Source of the DNA: Albugo candida | Lineage: Eukaryota; Oomycota; Peronosporomycetes; Albuginales; Albuginaceae | Assembly: GCA_905220665.1 (NCBI GenBank) | Contig: CAJNAR010000187.1 | Location: 46,001-110,000, forward strand | DNA length: 64,000 bases | Reading direction: 5' to 3' | In this document: positions 36,251-48,100 of the stretch, piece after piece | Numbering within the stretch: position 1 is the stretch's first letter | How the letters are laid out: each line of letters starts with the position of its first letter | The notes under the pieces: generated by a model | Database searches by the model: none | What the model saw: the letters and a program-made list of their open reading frames with translations, nothing else | What the model was told of the DNA's origin: nothing | Made by a program: the position numbers and the translations under genes

Positions 36251-39200
36251 TTTGCCAGGTCGGAGCAAATGGGGTGCGAGACGATCGGTAAAAATAGCTG
36301 AATTCGGGAACGTTCCAGAAGCCGACAAAAGGTCACTGAGACGATGTATGGATGCCGAGCCAAGGTGTTGGAAGACAATGATTGTTCTGAAGACAGGGAG
36401 ACGTCAAGTTCCACGAAGGAGTGTACCATTGTTCCAAAGTGGTTGATGGAGTGATTGAGTTGAGGACCGGGTGGTGGTATCCCAACTTGTACGTACCAGT
36501 GTTGTCCGTGTGCGAAGCGTATCGATCCAAAAAGGTGGAAGGTAAAACTATCGTGTTGAGCTCATTTTCGCTGAAGTCATATGCGGAAGATAAAGGATGT
36601 CCAAGCCAGGACCAAGGTGCCGAAGAAAGAGAGTAAAGAGGCATAAGGCTGGTGGAAACCAATGACGCGCTGAATGAGAGGAGGAGCGAATGGCAAGGAG
36701 ACCGGAGATGAGTACCGATAGACGATAAATACGTAGTTTATCTACCGGGAAGGTGAAGAAAGACCACCTTGTGACACATGGACGGCGTGCCAGGTGCGTG
36801 GGAGAAGACCAGGTGGATAGCAATGAGAATGGACTCCTGTGATGTTTTTGTTGATGAAGGAGCGAACGAGGATGAAGAGTTTGGCCAAGAACGTTTCCGG
36901 GATGTAATTAGCGGTACTAACATGTCAAAGTAGAGGTAGGATCACTGTCTTCAGAAGGAGGACGCGACCGCGATCTGTCCTTTCACGCCATCACCATAAT
37001 ACGATTAGTTGATGGATGCTGCGAAGAAGAAGATCCAATTGGTGAGGAGCCGACTTGAAGCCATCCACAGGTACGCCAAGTAGTCGTGTGAAGTTGGTGG
37101 TGTCGAGGGTGTGGAGATTATACTATTGGAGAATGGCGCGCGTGGTATGGGTGGTGTCTCAAGTCGTGAAAGGTAGGACGACTGTTTTGGTGAGATTGAG
37201 TGCCATCCCAACCGCGGAGCAGAAAGAATGCACATGTGCAGCGGAGGTTGGTGCGGGGCGTAGGTCGGCAAGAAGGCCGGTTGCATCATCGGTGAAAGCG
37301 AGGGTAAGTTGTCTCGAGGCGTGCATAGGGTTGACAATATCATGATGAAAGTTTGAACGGAGGAACGACAGTAGCGGGTCAATATAAAGCACAAAAATAC
37401 CAGGAAAGAATGGATGACCCTAGCGAACTCCGATGCCGAGTTGCTTATCCATTGTGGGAAGTTGGGGCCGAAACCAAAGTTTGAGAGAGTGGAGTAGAGG
37501 GCTGAGTAGGGAACACTTTCGAAGGCTTTAGCAAAGTCGAGAAAGAAGCCTCCTTCGCATTTAAAGGACGGGAGGCGTTTACATAAGTGTTGGAGGTCTA
37601 GAAATCGGCTAGGGCATCTCGAACACCTCGTCCAGGGACGAAGGCATGCTGATCGGGATGGAGAAGAGTCGGGAGAACGGAATTGAGTCGATGTGCCAAT
37701 ACTTTGGGGCCAAATTTGGCATCTTGGTTGAGGATCATAAGTGGTCGATAATTGGAAGGATCAGCTCTATCACCAGGCTTGGAGAGGAGGGAAAGATAAC
37801 TTCTGCGTTGAAACTTTGTCATTCGGCCAAGGTGAACTTGGAAAGAATATATGAGTTCCACAACTGGTCTCAATAATGTCGGAAATAGTTGGTAGTATTC
37901 CGCTGGAAGGCTCGAGCTGTAAAGGGGGCGTCGAGAAAGGCCCGTTGTTGTGGAGTAAGACGGCACGTTGTTGAGGCAAGAAACGGAGAGTGTTGAGAAG
38001 AGGAATAAGTGAAGGTTGAGTCGGAGAGCGTTGACGCAGGGTTGAATGCCGGGGATCGATAAATTCGAGCCCAATAGTTCACTGTTAAGTTGCAATAACG
38101 TGTGGGCAAGAAGTGAGTCCAGTTGAGAACTTAACCGGAGTAATTGCCAGACGTAAGGCAGGTGGTGTGGGAGGACGGAAGAAGGTCGATGTCCTACCTT
38201 CCATCTGATAGAAGTCCCTGCGAAACCGTGTCGATCGCCAGCGATCTTCGGGAGCTTCGCGAAAAGTGGGATATTCTGCCCGGGCCGAAAGGTAGGTCGG
38301 AGATGAATGAGGGGAAGTGGCCTGAAGTTCGAGGTACTGAGATCGAAGTTGGTTCAGACGACGTTCGTTGAAGGCGCGTTTGGTAAGGAAGGTTTGTCGG
38401 AGGTAAATTAAGTCGCGTCATTTGTGCTCGTCCGGTAAGCATCCTGGTTTACCGTCACGTCGTAATTCGGACGAGGGAGAGGGGGGGGGTAAGGCTGGTG
38501 AAAAGATGAGGTATAACTTCGCGATCGCGCAGATGCCATACCGGACAGCGCCAATAGGTCCGTGAGGGTAATGGTTACGATCTGGAGGTGAGACGAAAGG
38601 AGATAGAGTGATGACCTTCGTTATAGTATGAAGGCGGCGAAATGTTATGGATATCTTGAAGATGATAGTCGAAAAAAGTGAGAGATAGGAGGTAACAATC
38701 CAGTCGATGACGTTGGCCAGGATCAGAAAAGACGTGTGGTCGGATGGCTGATCCGCCATGGATCAATGAGACTAAGGCATTGACGAGAGTTGAAAAGTTC
38801 CAGTCGACCAGGGGCAGTAGATGATCCTTCGGGTCTGTTTTGTCGAGAAGTGGGTCGATAGGAAGGTTGAACTCGCCGCATACCATGTGGACGGTATCCA
38901 GAAAATTGTATTGGTAATGCAGAGAAGAAGGGGGCCCTGTCCCGGGGTTTGAGTTGAAGCATAGACGCAGTCGAGGTGATAGAGTTGTGTACCAAGGCGA
39001 GCCGATATGATCATGTATCGGTTGTGTAGTATGGAGAAAGCTCGAGGCTGGGAGTGAGATCTTCTATGTTGGTGAACGGATGATTGGAGCAAAAGATGAC
39101 GCCGACGCCATTTTGACCCGTAAAGGTGGGAATGAGAAGTGAAACCAAAAGGCATGTACATGAGAATCATGACGGAGAAGGAAGTATGTTGCAGAGTGGA

Positions 39201-41830
39201 GATTATACAAGGAAGGAAAGCGTGTTTCTTGGATGAATGAAATTTGATGTTGAGGGAGAAGTTTGGAGCAGAAGAAAGGTGTGGGTGCATGAAGACCGAT
39301 GATATTGATGCTGGCACCATTGAAATGCCATGGGGTCAGACAAGACGCAACTTGGGTGTTCTGAAAGGTCGGAACCGGGGGGAGGAGAAGGTGGATGAGC
39401 CGCTTTGTGCCGAAAGAGCCGTCTTGATTGGAGGTAACGCAGTCGAGTACATAAGCAATGCTGGTCCCATATATGATCGTGCAAGTAAAACGAGGCTTTC
39501 ATTGATGAGGAGAGGGACTGATGTGCCAGCGAGGTAGATAGCGTTGGATTGAATGAGATGTTGCACGTTCAATGGATCGAAATAGACGCTGGATGATGAG
39601 GAGATGAGGAGGAAGAGATCCCACGTAGCCAAGAAAGGGGATGGCGTGGGCCTGGTATGGTATAATCTTGCAAATTATGGATGAGGTCGGAGTAAGTCGC
39701 TGTGTCGCGGACGGATGTGAAGTTGCCGAATAAGAGCTAAAAGGCGGAGCCACAGACCCGGTAGAGGGAGTGAGAACGTGTCACTGGTTGGAGAAAGCGT
39801 TGTTTAGTTGCTGAGAGAAGGTTCGTCCGAATAGGGAAGGTAGAGCGGCTAAACGTAAGTTTGCTTTCGTAATAGCGGTTTCAAGCGCTTTGGCGAGAAA
39901 AAAATCAATGTAGTCGAACTGATGCGCCCTTGACATTGATCCAACATCAAAGCAGATCGTTGACTGTTGAGATCGTGATGGGTGGATGGATTGGGTGCTT
40001 CAAGGAAGCCGGAACAGTGGACACATGAGTCGTATTTTTCGTGAATATCCGGGTTGAACGCCGAAATGGGAACATTAGGATCGCAATGGTCAATCCAGAG
40101 AAGTTCAACAATGTTGGGCATGACCGGGAACTTAAAATTCATTTTGTTGTAAAATATACGGATTTGTGATTGAGGGATGTTTGAAACGGCCGATGCGTGA
40201 TCCGTCGCGAGGTAAGATGTCCGCGTAACAAATTTGAAGTGCGGTTCAGTTGGAGGGGCGGCAGGATCTTGATGACTTTTTGACGTGCTGAAAAGGTGGC
40301 ATCGCTCATGATCGAAGATCCGAATTATGAAGCGTCATTAGTAGTCCAAAACTGATGATTCGGAAGTAGGAAAGACAGCTTGGGGCTTTAAAGTGTCCGA
40401 TATAACTGATGAAGATGCATCGGAAGGGCGGGTAGCGACAAGATTAGCCCAGATACTTGAGTTCAAAGGTCAGCTTAAGCTAAATCCGGAAGTCTTAGTT
40501 CCAGGGCGGTGAGGTGGTGGCGTCACTTTGTTGTACTTGCTGAGTCGATTTGTAACGATGTAAGGACGGAGTTGTGTGTGCTGGTGTGATGGGTCATGAA
40601 AAGTTATCCCCTAACCGGGTTATGGTAGAGACAGACGGGTACTTTGCCGGAGGTGAAATATGCTGTCCATTGAGTTGAGGGAAGCCCACTATCGATGGAG
40701 GGTCGAATGCCTGTTGGGAGACAGCCACGTTGTTGAAACCAGTCGTAGATTTCACTATCCGTGATCCCATCCGGCAAGCGTACAGAATGTGCTAATTATC
40801 GTGAAGTGAATGAGGAGTAGCGGTCAATTTGAAGCCGCAGTGGCGAAGAGACAAAGCTCAAACTATCATAAAGAAGATGCCACATTGAACGAGGTTCAGA
40901 AAAAGTCGATTCCCATGCCTTGGATTGAGCGGAAGTCGCGTAATAGGTAGTTGTTTTTGAAATTCTGCCACGCAAGGGTTTAAGACGCATTTTTGAGCTC
41001 AATGTAAATTTTCGAAGAGCTTCTTCAAGCGGGATATGTAACCGCAGAGAATCCAGAATTTGAACGGGACTTTGGTCCGAGTTGGTGCAATTCGAAGGGC
41101 GATGCGTTTTGCTCTTCGACATTGCCCGTAAGAAGAGCGTGAGCGATGGCTTCTTCAATTTCTTGGAGAAGAGCGTCATAAGGAATCTCAAGTGAAAAAC
41201 GCTGTCGTTGAGGGGGTCGTGGAGGGCCAAGAGGGGTAGTGGTGGCGAATGTTGACGCGATTTCCATTGCTCAGCCCGTGACATTGATTGTGGTGGTGTT
41301 GGGCGAAGTTTCGGCGGCGGAGGAGGTGGATTGGTAGGTGGTGGAAGCGTTGATCCCGTTAATGTGGGGGAATAGAGGACGGTGATGTTGATGAGGGGGG
41401 TTCCTTGCCTGCGGAAGCGTGCGATGAACGCGTGATCATGTTGGTTGGTCAGCCAGTAACAGAAAAGACACTGACCCAAGTCTATTTTCCGTGAAAAGCG
41501 GACCAAAGATCTGATTAAAGTAGAAAAGTGACGGGTAGGCTAGTCGACAGTACCACTGTAATCTGGTCCTAGGGCGATGGATGGGGCAGTAAACTGTAAA
41601 AGCTAAGTTGATAGTCGGAAATTCCAGTCGAAAGTAGCCTTGGGATCTGGGCTGTGGGCGAGAGGCGGCGCAGAGAACCGGAAGACTTGGCTGAAAGGTG
41701 GAAAGGTTCAGTTGAGGGAGAATGGGCACTATTGAAGGCGGAAAATGACGGAAAGATGAAGCTGGAAACTGTAGGATGTGCATTGCTTAAATTCGAGCTC
41801 CAAGAAAACCTTAAAGATGTTAATGTACCA
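36250..41830 (-). mobile_element. LINE-2 copy b (main part)
   Basis: On the minus strand, the 5' UTR part is at about 41500-41830, sharing CTCTCGCCCACAG and surroundings with copy f near 54650. ORF1 is at about 39500-41500, with SLEIPYDALLQEIEEAIAHA near 41130-41190. The endonuclease is at about 38400-39320, with VCGEFNLPIDPLLD and RLDCYLLS. The reverse transcriptase is at about 36300-38200; it includes DPSNYRPLMILNQDAKFG, HPDQHAFVPGRG and the catalytic AFTDDATGLL. The extreme 5' head of this copy is displaced to 44935-45195 by a copia insertion. The 3' end (C-terminal Cys/His region and 3' UTR) is missing at the join with copy a. Many frameshifts are present. Confidence 0.75.
37598..38095 (-). 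pseudogene. LINE-2 b reverse transcriptase, N-terminal fragment
   Basis: This 165-codon open segment of the LINE-2 reverse transcriptase covers motifs 0 to 2: PAEYYQLFPTLLRPVVEL, then MTKFQRRSYLSLLSKPGDRA, NYRPLMILNQDAKFG and HPDQHAFVPGRGVRDAL. These are the family's template- and nucleotide-binding fingers. The palm with the Asp-Asp pair (AFTDDATGLLAD) follows at about 37240-37280 after a frame change. It is not functional. Confidence 0.75.
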
Positions 41831-44800
41831 TACTGCTGATAATTGCTTCAATCCATTTGAACTTCGCTGTAGCTAGCAAACTTGACCCTTTTTTTCATTT
41901 CTGGTTGTGGCCGCATGTACACATCTTCGAAATATCCATTAAGAAATGCTGTATCCACATCATACAGGGTAATCTCGTAACCAACTTGAACACAGACATA
42001 CTGAGGAATACTCTGATCGAAATGATGCTTGCAACAGGGGTGTATGTTTCATTTTAGTCGACTCCGGTTGTTTGTCGAAGTCGTTGCGCAACCAGTCTTG
42101 CCTTATATATATCAACTGCACCATGGTCGCCTCGCTAAATTGCAAACACCCATTTACACCCGATCACCTTCTGACCGTTTGGACTATCTACTCTTTTCCA
42201 TGTCTGCTTTTCATTCAGCGACTTGAACTCTAATGCTGCCGCATGTTTGCATTGGGGAGCTTCAGCGCTTTGCAAAACTTCCGGTTATGTTGTAGGGCTT
42301 TCAATGGCTGCGTTTGCTTGCACGGACGTAAGCCGCAATCGCTTTTACTCTCGATTGACTTCAGCAAGATCGAGCTGATTTTTATCTTGATACGAAATAA
42401 TGGCATCGCTGAACGCAATTGCTGGTGTTGTCCTGTGGAGACGTCGGGAACAATGCTGATGTCGTGATTATGTGAATATCCATCCATTCATATTCATCAT
42501 CTCGACACAATATTAGTTTCTGGACGTTGGCACTGAGAACTAACTTGGCTAGGAGGAACTGAGATAATTCCCCCCGGCACAATCTTCATCAACTTCCATG
42601 TAGGAAGTGCCTTCAGCTGAATGATCCAATGATACTAAGTGTATGTCAAGTCGTCCAGGTACCATGAGTTGATGATTTTAGTATGTTTGGCCAGCTTGAT
42701 AAATTTTCATGAATTGCGGTTTCTGACACTCGATGCGTACACATGGAGTTCGATGATAATCAAATGAATTTCTTCTTGGAGTCATTTCAGGGTTCTAAAA
42801 TATTGACATGAATATACATGGTCTGATTAGCTTCTGTTAGGCGAATACTTCGGGATATCTCTACTCTTTTGGTCGGTATGTTGAATACCCGATACGCTTT
42901 CGAGTTGTCCGCGTATCCGCGGAATAGCAGGATTAGGCCATTGCGTCTAATTATGATTGCTTCGACTTGTCGATATGTGCAAAGCCAATAGATCCGAAAA
43001 GACGAGGGTGACTGATGCCTGCTTTTTCTTTGGAACAAATTTTCAGTGATGTGCACTACACTCGAAGACTATTCAGGACGCGGCGTATGATTTACGCTGC
43101 GGTACTGACAGCTTCCGCTCACCATTCCTTTGCCATATTCTTGTGTTCCATCATTGCACGAGCTCTTTAATGAATCTTCGGTTCATCGTTTCGCCAAACC
43201 ATACTGTTGCGTTGAGAACGTGTCCCATAGTCTGATGGACTATTCCATTTCGTTGACAATCTTCCTCAATTCGCCTTTTCAAAAAATATGTACCGTTATC
43301 CGTTCATAAGCACTTGATCTCCTACTTGTTTGGCGTTCCACCATCGCTTTGTAAGCCACCTGCTGATGTCGTTCTCATCGGTCCCAACAGATCGCTGTAG
43401 ATTACTTGCAGCAGTTCCGTTGTCTTCTACTCAATGCTCTTTGCGTCGAGAATTGGGACACCGATGATTTTTCATTTTCACAACCCGCGCAAATCTCATC
43501 TGTTTCGATATCATCGTGAACAGAACATTCTGTCACTTGAACCCCAGTGCAACATTTTTGCGTTCGTTCAAGTTGAGCAGAGGGAGGTAACTCAAGCGAG
43601 CATGCCAAATTTTCAGTCTTGACTGCCTTCACTGGAAGATGCAGGCGATGTAGTCTCGGTTCGTGTCCTTGGTAGTGTATGCAGTGTGACATCTCCCCCT
43701 CCGCTTTATACGAATGATCGTCTCGGTCTCTGACTTAATCTCGCACCAGTTGCTACCAAAAGAAACATTAAGACCACTGGCCGTTAACTCGGATGTTGAT
43801 AGTAGTTGGCGGTCCAATTTCGGCACGTATAACACGTCATGAATGGTGACATGTTCAGCATTGTTGAGACTAACTGGTATTGAACAAGTGCTTTTAGCTT
43901 CGACTGTAGTCTCATTTGCAATTGGTATCTTGATTGAACGATCAAGATCTATCAGTGATGCGAATTCTGACTTGTCATAGCTCATATGACCGCTGTTAGC
44001 ACTGTTCAAAAGCCAGGCATTCTTCTTTGGGCGGTAATTTTCATAAGCGCATAATCGTTCCGGCTTAAACGCTTTTTTTATTTGCTTCGTTGAAAACATT
44101 CCGCTTGTCTTTGCACACGCTTTCCACAGTTGAAACATTTCCACCAAACGTGTTCCTGTTGATTCGAGTATTGTTGGGTCTTGTCCTTAAAAATTTACTC
44201 TTCTTGGCCTTCAGCCCAAGATCCTTTAATTCCTTTTTTCTGGATACTGTCCTAGTCTCGGCGGATAATTTCACGAGCACTCTTCGAATTGATTCCAGGC
44301 ATGCTCTTCAGGATTCGTGTAATGTGTTCATAGTCTTTAGACAGACTACCCAGAAACACCGGGAGCATTCTTACTCATCCGTCACGTCTCCGATAGACGA
44401 CATGCTCATCGCTAGTTCATCTAGCTTTATCATATGATCCATCAAGCTGCTCCCTCTTTCCATCTTGAGCTCGTGCAGCTAACGTCGCACTTGTACTCGA
44501 TTGTGTAAACTTTTCCGATCAAAAGAATTGTGGAATGTATCTCAAAGCTGCCTCGTCGACATCGTATTCCTGATCATCAATTGATTCAGCGCCGTGAGCA
44601 TTGTCGAAAGAAGACAAAACGTCTTCAGGTCGTTTGTTCTCTAAACTGCCACCGCTGAAGCGTCCTCCATCTTGATGTCAACTTCTTCCAAATGCTGTAG
44701 TAAACGTCTCCTCGCAGACTTCATCCGTGCATTGAATTCCAAATAGAAGCAGTTGCCGTCTCTGAGTATGTCATGCCTGACATCCATCGCGCTTGGGCTC

Positions 44801-44930
44801 ATTAGCTGCTGATGGTCTCCAACCAACGAGAACCAGGGAGCTTAAATTCGGAAGTACGTATATTAGGTCCCTAATTCACTTAACAGTTAATCTAAGCCTT
44901 TAAAAACTACCGCATCTTATCTGCAAGTCC
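41831..44930 (-). mobile_element. Copia-2, minus strand, lying in the 5' UTR of LINE-2 b
   Basis: A Ty1/copia element of a different family from Copia-1. Gag runs from about 44820 to 44100, with SLHNRVQVRR followed by LHELKMERGSSLMDHMIKLD. A degraded zinc knuckle lies near 44130. The protease reads WLLNSANSGHMSYDKSEF (about 43960-44020), with the catalytic Asp changed to Asn. An integrase zinc region (ICAGCENEK) is near 43470. The integrase end is clear: FRGYADNSKAYRVFNIPTKR near 42850-42915. Reverse transcriptase parts run to about 41860 (TLYDVDTAFLNGYFEDVYM, then NGLKQLSAVW). The YVDD loop and RNase H are missing. A CGAATTTAAGC block occurs near both ends (about 41790 and 44846) and may be an LTR remnant. 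The flanking DNA on both sides belongs to a LINE-2 5' UTR. Confidence 0.7.
43629..44147 (-). pseudogene. Copia-2 gag end and protease (172-codon segment)
   Basis: The best-preserved Copia-2 frame. It starts in the degraded zinc knuckle (EMFQLWKACAKTSG, with most Cys lost), passes a Lys-rich linker, and enters the aspartic protease, which would cut the polyprotein. The protease is recognised by WLLNSANSGHMSYDKSEF and by HDVLYVPKLDRQLLSTSEL, both classic copia blocks. The catalytic D-S-G has become N-S-A, so the enzyme would be dead even if translated. Confidence 0.7.
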
Positions 44931-44934
44931 GTTA

Positions 44935-45195
44935 TGTTGCTAACATCCAACGAAAACTGGTCCGAGGGCAAGAGACAATTCATTGAGTGTAGAGGTGAGC
45001 TGGAAAGGGGTTACTGGGGTTGGTGGAGAAGGCTGAGTAGGCTGCTAAAGTTGAGACGTAGCCGGCTTTATGGACTATTGATGGAGCTAGGTACAAGGAA
45101 AAGGACGTGTGCACCAGCGAGAGAATTGGAAAGTCGGGAGTTTGGCTGGGATGTTACGTTACATTATAATTACGTTGACATTCCTATACGCTAGC
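44935..45195 (-). mobile_element. LINE-2 5' head, separated from copy b by Copia-2
   Basis: These 260 bases align (minus strand) with the start of LINE-2 copy f at about 54330-54530, through the shared CCCAGCCAAACTCC start, a CTCGCTGGTGCACACGTCC block and an AACCCCAGTAACCCC block. Copy f then continues into sequence that copy b has only beyond Copia-2 (from about 41830 leftwards). The simplest reading is that this head belongs to copy b and was split off by the copia insertion. Confidence 0.6.
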
Positions 45196-48100
45196 TATGT
45201 GAAAAGAATAAAATGTAATATATAACAAGGAAGACTAGCATTGGCCCAAGTGAGCGCGCATGGTATGCCGGGGTCGTTGGGTAAAGAGGTGTTGTGCGGA
45301 ACCGGGTAGATGGGGAAGCGGTAAAAGCGCAAGAGGATCTCCATCATGGCCTTAACGGAAACTTCATAACAGACAGGCGATCTTTATCCAATGGGTGTGG
45401 TAGTGGTTTGTAGGACTATATGTTGTCGAAAGGCCGCATTTACTTGATACAAGACAAAGGCGTAGTTGGTCGCTTGGTTTTTGTAAACGCGGTGGTTGCG
45501 ATGGAGCCATGATGTGCGAAGAATGCAGCCACGAAGGCAGTGTAGGATAGGTAAGACCACGGAACCAATCATTGTCTGGAATCGGGCCTGAGCCGAAAAT
45601 CCGAATGGAAAAAGAGACTGGTCCAATCTAGAGGATGGGAATAAACGAAGTCGAAGGGGTTCTAGTAAAAAGACTAAAGTATTCGAGCGATACGACAATC
45701 CCAAAAAAGGTGACGAGGTGTCTCGATAAACGAGCAGCCATGTACGCAAAGGGTGGAGAGGTGAACCTGAGTGCGCCATTGTAACGGCAAACGAGGGCGT
45801 TGTGAAGAAGGCGAAAAAACAGATCGGAGCAGACGGATTTGAGATACCGATTCAGTGATTGTTGATCTGCCCAGAAAGTTGTTGTTAGGGATATGGGGAG
45901 ATGCTAGAACGAAATGCATAGACGAGAGAAGGGGAGTGCTGGTGGGGAAGGGGGTTAGAGTTGTCGAATGATCAAATTGGTGGTGACACGATGGAGAGGT
46001 AAATTATCCAAGTTCCCGGCATCATAGGCACCAAGGTGGGGATCTGGGGATAGAGGGCGAAAGGATCCAGCAATGTAAAGTTGTAGGATGATGATGTTAA
46101 GCTTGGTTAGTAGGGTAGTGGCGACTTTGTTGACTTGTTTGGTTCAGGAGCGGAAGAAAAGACGGAGGGAGTCCAATTGTAGTGATACGACTAGGAGCTG
46201 CAGGAAAGTCTAGGATACGATAGATGTATTGAGATAGAAGGTGATGACTTATGGTGATCGTTCTCATAAGAGGGAGTTCAGAGGTGTCAAAGCAGAGGAG
46301 TTTTTTTAGCCAAATAGGCTGATATAGGTGTTAAGTTATAGAGCGATATTTAGAGAATAGATAGGGAAGGAAATGCTGGCACCACAAACCCAGAGTGTCA
46401 AGCCAAATGGCTGGGACATGACGCCATTTGGTAGAGTTGGGTGTAACTGGAAGTGGTGTTGCAATATAGAGAATATCCAGTAAGACTCCGGCGTTTTGTA
46501 AAATGTCAGAAAGAAGCTGAAGGATGAAGAAACCAATGAGGGATGTACCCTCGGGAGCGACAGATTTCGCATATGGCTTCAATAAGGATGATGAGACGAA
46601 TGCTGCGTAGGGTGACGGCAACTAAAGGTAGGCCGAGGTCACCAAGGGAAGGTGATACCAAGTGCCATACTGCGATGAGCTGCCCTTGTGTAGAAGAGGT
46701 TGGAAGGTCGGCAGTGGTTTTGTTTTGAACGAAGTTGTGGACGATAGGTCGTAGACGAGCGAGTTGGTCATTACTGAAGTAAATGATCGAACCAACATGC
46801 CAAAGAATGAGGAGAACGATCGTACGGAGGATTAGTACGCATCCACGGATGGTTCGTTCTCGCCAACGCCATACCAGCGCATGGTGATGAAATTGAGTGA
46901 GGAGTTGGTCGGATTGATACGAAGATGACGGTCTCGGTCCAACATAGACGCCCAAACGTAATTTAGAGCTCTCGACGAGTCGTACATCCAATGAGGTGAA
47001 GCTGGGTCGGAGGGAGTTGACATGTGAAGACCCGGACGGAAAGGCATGACTATTGTATTAGACCCTTTAGAGTCATGTCAACCGCAGAACAAAATGTTTG
47101 AACTTGGGATAAAAATGTCGGAACGTGGGTTAGTCGTCCAGTAAGCCAGTGACATCGTCAGCGGACGCCAAAATGGGTTGAGATTCCGGGTGAGTGGGGA
47201 CTGGGAGACCGAAATCGGATAATCGTTGCCGAAGGTAGTTCAGTAGAGGCTCAATAGATATCACAAATAGCCCGGAAGATAAAGGATCGCCTTGTGGAAC
47301 ACCAGCGTCAATGGAGAAGAGGCGGCTGGCGCTCCATTGACGAGATCTTGAGATATGTTGGCGATGTAGAAGGTCGTAATTCAACGGCAAAAGCGGGGAC
47401 TAAACCATAAGTGGCGACGCGTCACGAGGAACACCTGACGATCAATTCTGTGAAAAGCCTTGGCATAGTCAAGGAGGATCGCCCTAGCATTTGGGAAAGA
47501 AGGGTGAAGCCGACAAAAGTATTTAAGAGCGTGGAAGCGACGAAAGACATGCGGAATGCTGCGTCCCGGTACAAATACAAATTAATCCGTATGCAAAAGA
47601 TGGGGTAGGACTGGATTCTAGAGATAAGCCAAAATCTTGGGCCCGAATTTGGCGTCTTGAATGAGAAAAGTGAATGGAGTAGGGAGATGAAGCTTCGTCG
47701 TTGAACTTTGGACATGCGGCCTTTCATGTATTGTGCAAAGTAGACGATATTGAGTAGACGGGACCAAGTTTGCGGAAATAGTTGGTAATATGCAGCTGGG
47801 AGTCCATCCAGTTCAGTTGCTTTGCCGTGAGTAGTAGAGGTAATAGCGTCATAGAAATCTCGAGCTGTAAACGGTGCGTCGAGTAGGCTAGTTCGGGATG
47901 CATATAAGCGCGCAGTAGAACTGATGAGGATTCAACCATGGGTTGTAGAGGAGTATTGGGGTGGTGTGTAATGAAAATCTAGAGAAGGAGACCGAAAAAT
48001 GTGACCTTAGTTACGTCGATGGACGTGAGCTATATTTGATTGATCCTTCGATAACGATCCGTCGGAAAGCGTGACTCCAGTGATTGCGAGTTGAAGGGTA

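Noticed and set aside
35944..37876. Several plus-strand ORFs of 70-100 codons with high Arg content
   Set aside because: They are antisense of the LINE-2 b reverse transcriptase and LINE-2 a ORF1; the minus-strand frames carry the family motifs.
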